NCBI GenBank assembly: GCA_902528515.1
Contig: CABZTD010000004.1
Span: 1 to 64,000 of the forward strand
Direction: 5' to 3'
DNA: 64,000 nucleotides
Origin: K189A clade bacterium
GTDB lineage: Bacteria; Pseudomonadota; Gammaproteobacteria; Pseudomonadales; Azotimanducaceae
Part shown: piece by piece, positions 20,486 through 29,003 of the stretch
Numbering within the stretch: the stretch's first letter is position 1
Layout: the number at the start of each line of letters is the position of its first letter
Notes under the pieces: generated by a model
The model's input: the letters and a program-made list of their open reading frames with translations, nothing else
The model's database searches: none
What the model was told of the DNA's origin: nothing
Program-made: the position numbers and the translations under genes

Positions 20486-22501
20486 ATGGCGGTTGATCCT
20501 GAAGGCAGCGTTGCCAAACTGAAGGGCATTGGCCCGAAACTGCAGGAAACATTGGGGCGTTTGGGCATTTTTCGTTTGCTCGACCTCCTCATTCACTTGC
20601 CCACCCGCTATCAAGACCGGTCACAGCTCATACCCTTGGGCGAACTGCGCTCGGGCGATGAAGCCTTTGTCGAGGGCGTAATCTTAGGCAGCAAAATTAC
20701 CTTCGGGCGAGGCCGTGGATTAGAAGTGCTGATCGGTGATGGTCAGCGCGAGCTCCGACTTCGCTTTTTTCACTTCAACAAAGGCCAACAGCGCGCGTTC
20801 GAGGACGGTAAACATATACGTGCCTTCGGCAGTGTCACCTTTATTGGACGGCATCTGGCCATGGCTCACCCGGAATACCAAGTGTTTGATGCGCCCCCAG
20901 GACCACCCAAACCAGAGCTGATACCGGTTTATCCAACAACGCAGGGCCTCAGCCAAGCCCGTCTACGCACCTTAACAAAGGCACTGCAGCAGCTCGACTG
21001 GCCAAAGGCTCCGGGCACCCCGTTTGAAAAACTCCTGTACCTGCACAGGCCCGACGACCTGGCTCGAGCGGAGGAAATCAGCGAAGCGCTCGCACTGGAT
21101 GAGTTGTGCGCCTACTACGTGGTCATGAAGCGGCGGGCACTCAAACGGCGCAAACAGCAGGCCATCGCACTACCGCAAAAAGATGGGCTGGACAGAACGC
21201 TAAGAGACAATCTCGCGTTTGAGCTCACCGACGCCCAGCGCCGGGTCATACGCGAAACGCTGACAGATCTTGAAAACGACGTGCCTATGTTGCGACTCGT
21301 ACAGGGCGACGTGGGGTCGGGTAAGACCATCGTCGCTGCGTTTGCTGCAATTCGCGCAATAGAGCACGGCTGCCAGACTGCCGTCATGGCACCCACGGAG
21401 CTATTGGCGGAACAACATCAGCTCAATTTTCAGCAGTGGTTAGAACCGCTGGGTATTCAGGTGGCCTTACTCACAGGACAAATGACCGCCAAATCTCAGC
21501 GCGAAACTTTGCAGCGTATTGCGAGTGGCGAGGTGCAGGTCATCATAGGCACCCACGCTCTATTTCAAGACAAAGTCGTTTTTCACAAATTGGCGTTGGC
21601 CATCATCGACGAACAACATCGGTTCGGCGTTCACCAGCGCATGGCACTGCAGCACAAGGGAGCCTACCCACACCAACTCGTGATGACCGCGACACCCATA
21701 CCTCGCACGCTGACCATGACCCTGTACGCTGACATGGATGTCTCAGCCATTGATGAACTGCCCAAGGGACGTCGACCCATCACGACCCATACCGCGGCTC
21801 AACCTAAACGCCCGGAGTTGATTGAGCGCTTGCGCAAAATACTGGCCCAGGGACAGCAAGCCTACTGGGTATGCACCTTGATCGAACCCAGCGAGGAGAT
21901 AGAGGCACTCTCTGCCGAGGAAGCCTTCGACCTTCTTAGGCGAGATCTGCCAGAGTTTAGGGTTGCCTTACTGCACGGGCGCATGAAGGGCGATGAGAAA
22001 GTAGAGGTCATGCGCGCTTTCAAGGCCGGTGAGTACCAGCTCTTAGTGGCGACCACGGTGGTGGAGGTAGGCGTCGATGTCCCAAACGCCACCCAGATGT
22101 TTATTGAAAATGCAGAACGCCTCGGTCTCGCCCAGCTGCATCAGCTGCGAGGACGAGTGGGGCGCGGTAGTAAGGCCAGCCGCTGCTTCCTGTTGTTCAA
22201 ACCCGGCGTCAGTCAAGCCGGGCAACATCGCCTAAACGCGCTACGACAAAGCCAAGACGGTTTTTATCTGGCGGAGCAAGATCTCAAGCTAAGAGGCCCT
22301 GGAGACATTCTTGGTACACGTCAGTCCGGGGAGCAGAGTTTTAAAATTGCTGACTTGAGTGAGCACGCTCACCTGATGCCGAGGGTCGTGCAGCGTTGCG
22401 AAACGATGATGAACGCCGCTCCGGCCAGTAATGATGGGATTTACCTCACTGGCTTACTGAATACTTGGGCCGCCTCAGACAACGCGCACTTATCTGTTTA
22501 G
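20486..22501 (+). CDS. recG: ATP-dependent DNA helicase RecG
   Basis: Remodels stalled replication forks and branch-migrates Holliday junctions. The 671-residue product has an N-terminal wedge (OB-fold) domain, then helicase motifs: Walker A GDVGSGKT, the DEQH box (IIDEQHRFGVHQR), TATPIPRTLTM, and motif VI QLRGRVGRGS. Slightly shorter than the 693-residue E. coli protein. It overlaps the 3' end of the convergent symporter gene by four bases. Confidence 0.95.
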   Translation: MAVDPEGSVAKLKGIGPKLQETLGRLGIFRLLDLLIHLPTRYQDRSQLIPLGELRSGDEAFVEGVILGSKITFGRGRGLEVLIGDGQRELRLRFFHFNKGQQRAFEDGKHIRAFGSVTFIGRHLAMAHPEYQVFDAPPGPPKPELIPVYPTTQGLSQARLRTLTKALQQLDWPKAPGTPFEKLLYLHRPDDLARAEEISEALALDELCAYYVVMKRRALKRRKQQAIALPQKDGLDRTLRDNLAFELTDAQRRVIRETLTDLENDVPMLRLVQGDVGSGKTIVAAFAAIRAIEHGCQTAVMAPTELLAEQHQLNFQQWLEPLGIQVALLTGQMTAKSQRETLQRIASGEVQVIIGTHALFQDKVVFHKLALAIIDEQHRFGVHQRMALQHKGAYPHQLVMTATPIPRTLTMTLYADMDVSAIDELPKGRRPITTHTAAQPKRPELIERLRKILAQGQQAYWVCTLIEPSEEIEALSAEEAFDLLRRDLPEFRVALLHGRMKGDEKVEVMRAFKAGEYQLLVATTVVEVGVDVPNATQMFIENAERLGLAQLHQLRGRVGRGSKASRCFLLFKPGVSQAGQHRLNALRQSQDGFYLAEQDLKLRGPGDILGTRQSGEQSFKIADLSEHAHLMPRVVQRCETMMNAAPASNDGIYLTGLLNTWAASDNAHLSV

Positions 22502-23769
22502 GCCGCGGCTTGTTGATCCGGTGCGTTAAATACATCGCGGTCTAGTTGATTTTCAGAAGATGCCACGACGGTGGCGACGGTGGCATCACCAGTGACATTC
22601 ACTGCCGTGCGCAGCATGTCCAGCAATCGATCAACACCAATGATCAGGGCAATACCCTCCACAGGCAGTCCAACCTGATCCAGAACCAGGGTGAGTGTGA
22701 TTAGACCTACACCAGGCACCGCCGCGGTGCCTATAGATGCCAAGGTTGCCGTCAATACGACGGTCAACAGAGCCGTAAGCCCTAAATCTATGCCATAAAA
22801 TTGTGCGATAAAGACGGTTGCAACGCCCTGCATGATGGCTGTGCCGTCCATATTGATGGTGGCTCCCAAGGGCACAGCGAAGGAAGCGACGTTATTTGGC
22901 ACACCGAGCCTATGCTCTACCGTGCGCAGGGTAACCGGCAGGGTCGCACCACTGGACGATGTCGAGAATGCTACCAATAGCGGCTCGCGCATTTTGGCGA
23001 GAAATGCCAGGGGGCTCAGGCCCGTAAGCGACTTCAGCAACAGCGGGTAAACCAGGACCGCGTGAGCTAAAAGCGCAATAACAATGGTCGCAAAGTACAT
23101 GGCAACCTTGGCAATCTCGGCCAGGCCCAAGGTCGCTCCAAGCTGGGTCATTAGACAAAACACGCCAATAGGCGTTAGCGCGATGATCATGGTGATCAGC
23201 CGCATCATCACCTCATTCAAGTCCGTGAAAAAAGAGCGCAGCTTTTGACCGCTGGTACCGGCCTTACTTAATGCCAGTCCAAACAGCAGGGCAAACAAAA
23301 TTACCTGCAGCATTTTTCCATCGGCCATGGCGGCGATAGGGTTACCAGGCACAACATTTATAAGCGTGTCTTTGACGCCGGGTGCAGTCTTAGGCTCATA
23401 GGCCGTTGCGGGCTGTATCTGATTGGCGCTCTCTCCACCTAACCCGGGATCTGTCGTCAGAGCGATCAGCATGGCCATGGACACAGCGATAGCCGTGGTC
23501 AGCAGGTACAGGCCAATGGTCTTGCCACCGAGCCGACCAACACTGCCAGTATCACCAAGGCTTGCTGCGCCGCAGACCAAGGAAACGAACACCAAGGGCA
23601 CTACGAGCATCTTGAGAAGAGTAATAAAAATTTTGCCGCCGGCATCAATGACACCGTTTAACACGAAGGCGTTCACGAAATGCTCCCGGGGTAGAGCAAT
23701 CCACTGCAGCAAGGCACCCAAGATAAGGCCCAGCCCCATGGCGATCAAAATGCGCTGCGTTAGGCTCAT
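22498..23769 (-). CDS. Dicarboxylate/amino acid:cation symporter (DAACS family)
   Basis: Inner-membrane symporter of the GltP/DctA family, taking up C4-dicarboxylates or acidic amino acids with protons or sodium. The 423-residue product has about eight membrane helices, the serine-rich re-entrant loop AFSTSSSGATLPVT and the NMDGTAIMQG substrate/cation motif. A start at ATG 23769 (MSLTQRILI) fits the family; a start at 23805 would add 12 residues. The exact substrate cannot be told from sequence. It stands alone between recG and rubredoxin. Confidence 0.9.
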   Translation of the reverse strand: MSLTQRILIAMGLGLILGALLQWIALPREHFVNAFVLNGVIDAGGKIFITLLKMLVVPLVFVSLVCGAASLGDTGSVGRLGGKTIGLYLLTTAIAVSMAMLIALTTDPGLGGESANQIQPATAYEPKTAPGVKDTLINVVPGNPIAAMADGKMLQVILFALLFGLALSKAGTSGQKLRSFFTDLNEVMMRLITMIIALTPIGVFCLMTQLGATLGLAEIAKVAMYFATIVIALLAHAVLVYPLLLKSLTGLSPLAFLAKMREPLLVAFSTSSSGATLPVTLRTVEHRLGVPNNVASFAVPLGATINMDGTAIMQGVATVFIAQFYGIDLGLTALLTVVLTATLASIGTAAVPGVGLITLTLVLDQVGLPVEGIALIIGVDRLLDMLRTAVNVTGDATVATVVASSENQLDRDVFNAPDQQAAA

Positions 23770-23885
23770 GCGTCCCCCAATGTCACTGCTCAGCGTTCGA
23801 GTCACTATAGCCTATGCAAAGTGCGAAAAAACCGGGCTTTTAGGCAGTCCTACAACTTTAGTCAGCCGGTCTCAGCACACTGTGT

Positions 23886-24053
23886 TTAGCCGATTTCAAT
23901 CATCTCGAAGTCTGCCTTACCCACACCGCATTCCGGACAAATGAAGTCTTCATCGACGTCGTTCCACGCTGTTCCAGGAGCAATACCCTCGTCCTCGTAC
24001 CCTTCTGCCTCGTCGTAAATCCAGCCACAGACGATGCACTGCCATTTCTTCAT
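23886..24053 (-). CDS. Rubredoxin
   Basis: Small iron protein carrying one iron on four cysteines. The 55-residue product has CIVCGWIYDEAEG and CPECGVGKADFE, the two CxxCG knuckles, with the usual acidic surface. The ATG at 24053 gives the standard length; a GTG at 24074 would add seven residues. It is divergent from ubiA. Its electron partners (alkane hydroxylase, superoxide reductase or other) are not in the window. Confidence 0.95.
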   Translation of the reverse strand: MKKWQCIVCGWIYDEAEGYEDEGIAPGTAWNDVDEDFICPECGVGKADFEMIEIG

Positions 24054-24166
24054 AGTCTTTTTGTCCTCAGTCACGAGATATCATGTTGCGGGGTTGCGAA
24101 GCCGCGGTACGCTATAGACAGCTTGTGAAAAAATCAACGCCGGCACAGTGACCAACATGGGCGCAG

Positions 24167-25099
24167 GTGGAGGTGCGTTGGCTAAATCAATACACTGCTT
24201 GGCCTGAAAGCCTAGGATTTCTTGACGCTTTGACCACGAATACTTCATCGGCATCCCTGGATGACTATCTGCGTCTGATGCGGTTAGACCGCCCTGTCGG
24301 CACACTATTGCTGCTGTGGCCTACGTTGGCGGCCCTGGTCATGGCCGCCCGTGACTTCCCTCCCCTGGAGCTGATCATCATTTTTACCGTGGGCACCTTT
24401 GTTATGCGGAGCGCGGGATGTGTGATCAATGACTACGCGGATCGCCACGTGGATGGCGCTGTAAAGCGCACCAAGGACCGCCCCTTGGTCACAGGAGCGG
24501 TCAGTGAACGCCAGGCCCTTCAGCTCTTTGCCGGACTGCTCGCCAGCGCTGGGCTGCTGGCTCTCTTTCTTAACACCACAACGAAACTACTGGCGGTCGG
24601 TGGTCTGGCACTCGCCGTCACCTATCCTTTTATGAAGCGCTACACCCATCTGCCTCAAGTGGTGCTGGGAGCCGCCTTTAGCTGGGGCATTTTGATGGCT
24701 TGGTCCGCCCAGGATCTGGGCGTGCCCGCCCAGGCCGTGCTGCTGTTTGTGGGCTCGTTATTTTGGATCGTCGCCTACGATACTCAGTACGCCATGGTCG
24801 ATAGGGACGATGATCTGATTGTCGGAATCAAAAGCACGGCGATTTTATTCGGTGAACTTGATCGCTTCATGATCGCGGTGCTGCAAACCTTGGCCTTAGG
24901 TACCTGGTTTTTGCTGGGTGTGAATCTCAACTATCAGAGTGCCTTCTTTGTTGGCCTGATCATCATTACCGGCCTATTTGCTTATCAACAAACGCTCATA
25001 AGAGATCGCTCAAGGGACGGTTGCTTTGCGGCATTCAAAAACAATGTCTGGGTCGGCGTCACGCTGTTGGCTGCCAGCCTAATCGAAGTGGTCTTATAG
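24167..25099 (+). CDS. ubiA: 4-hydroxybenzoate polyprenyltransferase UbiA
   Basis: Prenylates 4-hydroxybenzoate in ubiquinone synthesis, in the inner membrane. The product has the first Mg-prenyl-diphosphate motif NDYADRHVD and the second DTQYAMVDRDDD, with eight to nine helices. The start is uncertain: a GTG at 24167 gives 310 residues, while a TTG at 24230 would begin just before the conserved LDDYLRLMRLDRPVGTLLL. ubiC, a common neighbour, is not seen upstream. dctQ starts eight bases after its stop. Confidence 0.92.
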   Translation: MEVRWLNQYTAWPESLGFLDALTTNTSSASLDDYLRLMRLDRPVGTLLLLWPTLAALVMAARDFPPLELIIIFTVGTFVMRSAGCVINDYADRHVDGAVKRTKDRPLVTGAVSERQALQLFAGLLASAGLLALFLNTTTKLLAVGGLALAVTYPFMKRYTHLPQVVLGAAFSWGILMAWSAQDLGVPAQAVLLFVGSLFWIVAYDTQYAMVDRDDDLIVGIKSTAILFGELDRFMIAVLQTLALGTWFLLGVNLNYQSAFFVGLIIITGLFAYQQTLIRDRSRDGCFAAFKNNVWVGVTLLAASLIEVVL

Positions 25100-25106
25100 G
25101 TTCGGG

Positions 25107-25607
25107 ATGAAAATACTGCAGCTATTGGCCGGCCTTAGCACCCTGACTCGTGTGATCGTCAGACCCTTGCGATGGCTAGCCTTAATCATGGTGTTAATGA
25201 CCTTTGCCATCGTGATACTGCGCTATGCATTCAACAGCGGCGGCGTACTGCTCCAGGAGAGCGTGATGTACCTACACGGCACGCTATTCATGCTGGCCAT
25301 CGCCCTGGGGGTTAGCGACGATACCCATGTGCGCGTCGACATTCTCTACAGCCGACGCTCCCCTGAGCAAAAGGCTTGGATTAATCTGGTTGGTCACATT
25401 CTATTTTTATTGCCGGTGGCCGGGTTCATGATTTGGGTCTCACTGCCGTACGTGATTGACAGTTGGCAGATCCTTGAGGGTTCCAGCGAGGTAGGCGGCA
25501 TACCGGGCGTCTTCTTACTCAAAACCCTGATTCCGTTAACCGGCGTGCTGTTGTTTTGCCAGGGCATCGCTGGTATTGCAGCTTTTTTGCTTGCGAAACT
25601 GCAATAA
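25107..25607 (+). CDS. dctQ: TRAP transporter small permease subunit DctQ
   Basis: Small membrane subunit of a tripartite ATP-independent periplasmic transporter. The 166-residue product has four membrane helices and the family's LQESVMYLHGTLFMLA and HVRVDIL segments. It is followed at once by dctM; the substrate-binding protein gene is about 2 kb away on the other strand. ubiA lies eight bases upstream, so co-transcription is possible although function is unrelated. Confidence 0.92.
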   Translation: MKILQLLAGLSTLTRVIVRPLRWLALIMVLMTFAIVILRYAFNSGGVLLQESVMYLHGTLFMLAIALGVSDDTHVRVDILYSRRSPEQKAWINLVGHILFLLPVAGFMIWVSLPYVIDSWQILEGSSEVGGIPGVFLLKTLIPLTGVLLFCQGIAGIAAFLLAKLQ

Positions 25608-25623
25608 CGGGCCGCCAACCATC

Positions 25624-26982
25624 ATGAATCTAACACCGCTAGCCCTCTTTGCCGTCACCTTCGCAGTCTTGTTGGCGGGTTATCCGGTTGCTTTAACGCT
25701 GGCTGGGGTGGCCCTGGTCTTCGCCCTCATGGGCACTCTGACCGGCGTATTCAATCCCGCTGATTTAGGGTTCGCCGCTGGCAGGTTATTCGGCATCATC
25801 ACCAATCAGACGTTGATCGCAGTACCCCTATTCGTCTTTATGGGTGTGCTGCTAGAAAAAACCCGTATCGCCGAAGACCTCCTGGCTAATCTCTCGAATT
25901 TGTTAGGACGCTACCGCGGAGGACTTGCCGTTACCGTCATTTTAGTTGGCATGCTAATGGCAGCCAGCACCGGCATCGTCGGCGCAACAGTGGTCACCAT
26001 GGGCCTAATGTCGCTGCCGATTATGCTGCAGCGGGGTTATCCCGCCAGCTTGGCTACCGGCACGATTTGCGCAACGGGAACCTTGGGACAGATTATTCCA
26101 CCCTCAATTGCCCTGGTGCTTCTAGGCGACGTACTGTCGAACGGCTACCAGCAGGCCCAACTCAGCATGGGTATCTTCGCGCCTAAGTCTATTTCCGTCG
26201 GAGATTTATTTGCCGGCGCGATCATCCCCGGATTATGTCTAGTAGGGCTCTATCTGGCTTACGTCTTGATTCGGGTTATCGTCGCCCCTCAATCGATGCC
26301 GCCTGCGGAGCGTACGGAGGATGTGAAACTTATACCGGTATTCGCGGCGCTCGCGCCACCGCTGCTATTGATCGTCGCCGTCCTTGGCTCAATTCTAGGT
26401 GGCTATGCGACTCCGACCGAGGCTGCTGGAGTTGGCGCCTTTGGGGCCCTGGTTCTAGGTCTAGCCTATGGTCGGATCGATAGAGCCGTATTGACCGAGG
26501 TAGGTAGCTCGACGCTTTCTACCACCGGCATGGTGTTCTTTATCTTAGTGGGCGCGTCGATCTTCTCGCTGGTGTTTCGCGGCTATGGCGGCGACGAGAT
26601 GGTGCAGGCACTGTTTGAGCAGATGCCGGGGGGCATGTGGGGAGCCCTTGGCATCGTCATGTTGGTGATCTTTTTACTCGGCTTTATTCTCGACTTTATC
26701 GAGATAACGTTTGTGGTGGTGCCCATCGTCGGGCCAGTGCTTATGGGCATGGGTATCGACCCGATTTGGCTGGGCGTTCTTATTGCCGTAAACCTGCAGA
26801 CATCGTTTCTGACGCCGCCCTTTGGCTTCGCGCTTTTCTATCTGCGCGGCGTCGCGCCAGACCATGTAAAAACGGCGGAGATTTATCGGGGAGCGCTACC
26901 CTTTATTGGATTACAGCTATTGCTACTGGCTGCGCTGCTGGTTTGGCCAAGCCTGGCCACCTGGCTACCTTCCCAGCTTTAA
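25624..26982 (+). CDS. dctM: TRAP transporter large permease subunit DctM
   Basis: Large sodium-coupled transport subunit. The 452-residue product has 12 or so helices, with the family motifs GVLLEKTRIAEDLL, ASTGIVGATVVTMG, GTLGQIIPPSIALVLLGD and a C-terminal FLTPPFGFALFYLRGV. The ATG at 25624 matches the family start. It faces the crotonase and dctP genes, which converge on it from the minus strand. Confidence 0.93.
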   Translation: MNLTPLALFAVTFAVLLAGYPVALTLAGVALVFALMGTLTGVFNPADLGFAAGRLFGIITNQTLIAVPLFVFMGVLLEKTRIAEDLLANLSNLLGRYRGGLAVTVILVGMLMAASTGIVGATVVTMGLMSLPIMLQRGYPASLATGTICATGTLGQIIPPSIALVLLGDVLSNGYQQAQLSMGIFAPKSISVGDLFAGAIIPGLCLVGLYLAYVLIRVIVAPQSMPPAERTEDVKLIPVFAALAPPLLLIVAVLGSILGGYATPTEAAGVGAFGALVLGLAYGRIDRAVLTEVGSSTLSTTGMVFFILVGASIFSLVFRGYGGDEMVQALFEQMPGGMWGALGIVMLVIFLLGFILDFIEITFVVVPIVGPVLMGMGIDPIWLGVLIAVNLQTSFLTPPFGFALFYLRGVAPDHVKTAEIYRGALPFIGLQLLLLAALLVWPSLATWLPSQL

Positions 26983-27003
26983 ACTTACGGTAGAGTAGTT
27001 GCG

Positions 27004-27831
27004 CTATTTTACCGATGGCCAATCGGGGGGGCGTTTTTGCACCAACGCGGCAACCCCCTCTTTAAAGTCCTCTTCCTTAGCCATGTCTTCAATTAAGCGC
27101 TCGGATTCGATCACTGCGCTTGCGACATCTCGGTGTAGGTCTCTGTAAATCTGCCAGCGGGTTTGGCGCAAAGAGTTCGGTGATACGCTGGCAATAAGTT
27201 GATGAGCGTATTCGAGGGTCCGATCGAGAAGCTCTGTTGGCTCAAAAATCTGATTTACAAAGCCCAAGGAAAGGGCTTCATCGCTGGTGAAGACTCGGCT
27301 GGTTAGAAGTAAGTCGTTGGCACGGCCAAGACCGACAATCTTTGGCAGCATCCAAGACAGACCATATTCTGCAGGCAAATTCAGTTTGCCGTGGGCGGTG
27401 GTGAACTTGACGCCTGGCACCGCGAAGCGCAAATCCGCGAAACAGGCCAACGCTAACCCCACCCCGGCCGCAGGCCCATTAATGGCAGCAATGACCGGCT
27501 TATCCAGGCCAAAGTGATAGGCAAAGGAAGCATCAAAATACTCATCGGTGCCAAACCCTGGGTTGGCGATATCTTCGCTAATACCAGAATCATAGGCACC
27601 CCGGTCCACATGCCCGCTCAAGGCTTGGTTATCCCCACCAACGCAGAAGCCTTTGCCGCGGCCAATCACAATAATGACCCGCACTGTCCGGTCGCTATTC
27701 GCCTGATCAAGCAAATGGCGGTATTCCGTATGCAGTCGTCCCGTCCAGGCGTTCATGCGATGGGGTCGATTCAACCAGATGATGGCGACGCCTTGACTGT
27801 CTACCTCGTACTCGGTGTTTTTCAGCTCCAT
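27004..27831 (-). CDS. Enoyl-CoA hydratase/isomerase family protein
   Basis: Crotonase-fold protein of 275 residues acting on an acyl-CoA. It has the oxyanion-hole segments GKGFCVGGDNQAL and AAINGPAAGVGLALACFADLRFA, and the later NLPAEYGLSWMLPKIVG segment that carries one of the usual catalytic acidic positions. The reaction and substrate cannot be fixed from sequence. It lies between dctM and dctP, 13 bases downstream of dctP on the same strand, so it may act on what the TRAP system imports (inference). Confidence 0.85.
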   Translation of the reverse strand: MELKNTEYEVDSQGVAIIWLNRPHRMNAWTGRLHTEYRHLLDQANSDRTVRVIIVIGRGKGFCVGGDNQALSGHVDRGAYDSGISEDIANPGFGTDEYFDASFAYHFGLDKPVIAAINGPAAGVGLALACFADLRFAVPGVKFTTAHGKLNLPAEYGLSWMLPKIVGLGRANDLLLTSRVFTSDEALSLGFVNQIFEPTELLDRTLEYAHQLIASVSPNSLRQTRWQIYRDLHRDVASAVIESERLIEDMAKEEDFKEGVAALVQKRPPDWPSVK

Positions 27832-27844
27832 GAAAGACTCCAGC

Positions 27845-28990
27845 CTAGTCAGCAGACTCGCGAAGGTTCATATAGGCCTGCTCGCTAATCGAGTGATAGC
27901 GACGGACGTCTTCGAGATAAGCCATATAGGAGTCATAAATGCGCCTCGCCAACGGATCTGCATCGGCAATCTCTGCCACCACTTCTGCCGAGGAGGCACG
28001 CAACGCTGCGATTACATCGTCGGGCAGTCGACGCAGCTGCACGCCGTGCTCGTCAATCAGCGTATCGAGGGCTGCGTTGTTACGGGCGGTAAATTCGCTG
28101 AGCATGTCTTCGTTGATAGCTTGAGTGGCTACTTCGATCATAGCCCGAAGATCAGTCGGTAGTGCCTCCCAAGCATCTTTGTTGACGAAGGCTTCCAGCG
28201 TTGGGCCAGGTTCATGCCAGCCGGGGTAGTAATAGTACTTGGCCGCGGTATGCAAAGAGAACGCCAGGTCATTGTATGGGCCTACCCACTCGGTGGCGTC
28301 GATCACGCCAGTTTGCAGGGCCGTGAAAATCTCGCCGCCGGGCAGTATCACCGGCACACCACCAGCCCGCGAAAGCACCTCGCCGCCAATGCCCGGAATG
28401 CGCATCTTCAAACCCTGCAGGTCATCAATAGAGTTAATTTCTTTATTGAACCAGCCAGCCATCTGCACCCCGGAGTTCCCCGCGGCAAAGGGGACAAGAT
28501 TGAACTTGCCGTAAAGCTCTTGCCAAAGCTCCAGCCCGCCGCCATAGCGCAGCCAGCCGTTCATCTCTTGAGCATTCATGCCAAAGGGTACGGTGGCGAA
28601 CATGGCTGCAGCTGGATTCTTACCGCGCCAGTAGTAGGCGGCCCCATGGCCCATTTGCGCCGTGCCCTGAGACACCGCATCAAACACCTCTAGCGCGCCA
28701 ACCAATTCTCCGGCGCCATAAACTTTGATGTCGAGCCGGCCGTTGCTCATGATGCGCAAACGCTCGGCCAACCGCTCAGGTGCAGCGCCAAGTCCGGGCA
28801 AATTTTTTGGCCAGGTGGTAATCATCTTCCACTGATAAACCTTGGCATTGGCACCTGACGCATTGGTAACCGCAGATTCCTCGACCGGAGCGCAGGCCGA
28901 CAATCCCAGTAACGCTCCAGTAGCAAAACCAAGAACCCTCTTCCATGGTTGCCAGCGCGCGCGCTGCCTTAACAGTTGCTGCATGTTCAT
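27845..28990 (-). CDS. dctP: TRAP transporter substrate-binding lipoprotein DctP
   Basis: Solute receptor of a TRAP transporter, about 380 residues. The N-terminus has a basic stretch, a hydrophobic segment and a lipobox LSAC, so it looks like a lipoprotein; the residue after the cysteine is Ala, which in Gammaproteobacteria would favour outer-membrane sorting. The body has WPKNLPGLG, the arginine-containing LQGLKMRIPGIGGEV that binds the carboxylate, and YYYPGWHEPG, resembling the TakP-type 2-oxo-acid receptors. Two ATGs (28990, 28984) compete: a GGGGAG precedes, best spaced for 28984. It is separated from dctQM and on the other strand. Confidence 0.9.
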   Translation of the reverse strand: MNMQQLLRQRARWQPWKRVLGFATGALLGLSACAPVEESAVTNASGANAKVYQWKMITTWPKNLPGLGAAPERLAERLRIMSNGRLDIKVYGAGELVGALEVFDAVSQGTAQMGHGAAYYWRGKNPAAAMFATVPFGMNAQEMNGWLRYGGGLELWQELYGKFNLVPFAAGNSGVQMAGWFNKEINSIDDLQGLKMRIPGIGGEVLSRAGGVPVILPGGEIFTALQTGVIDATEWVGPYNDLAFSLHTAAKYYYYPGWHEPGPTLEAFVNKDAWEALPTDLRAMIEVATQAINEDMLSEFTARNNAALDTLIDEHGVQLRRLPDDVIAALRASSAEVVAEIADADPLARRIYDSYMAYLEDVRRYHSISEQAYMNLRESAD

Positions 28991-29003
28991 CTCCCCAGTC
29001 CTC

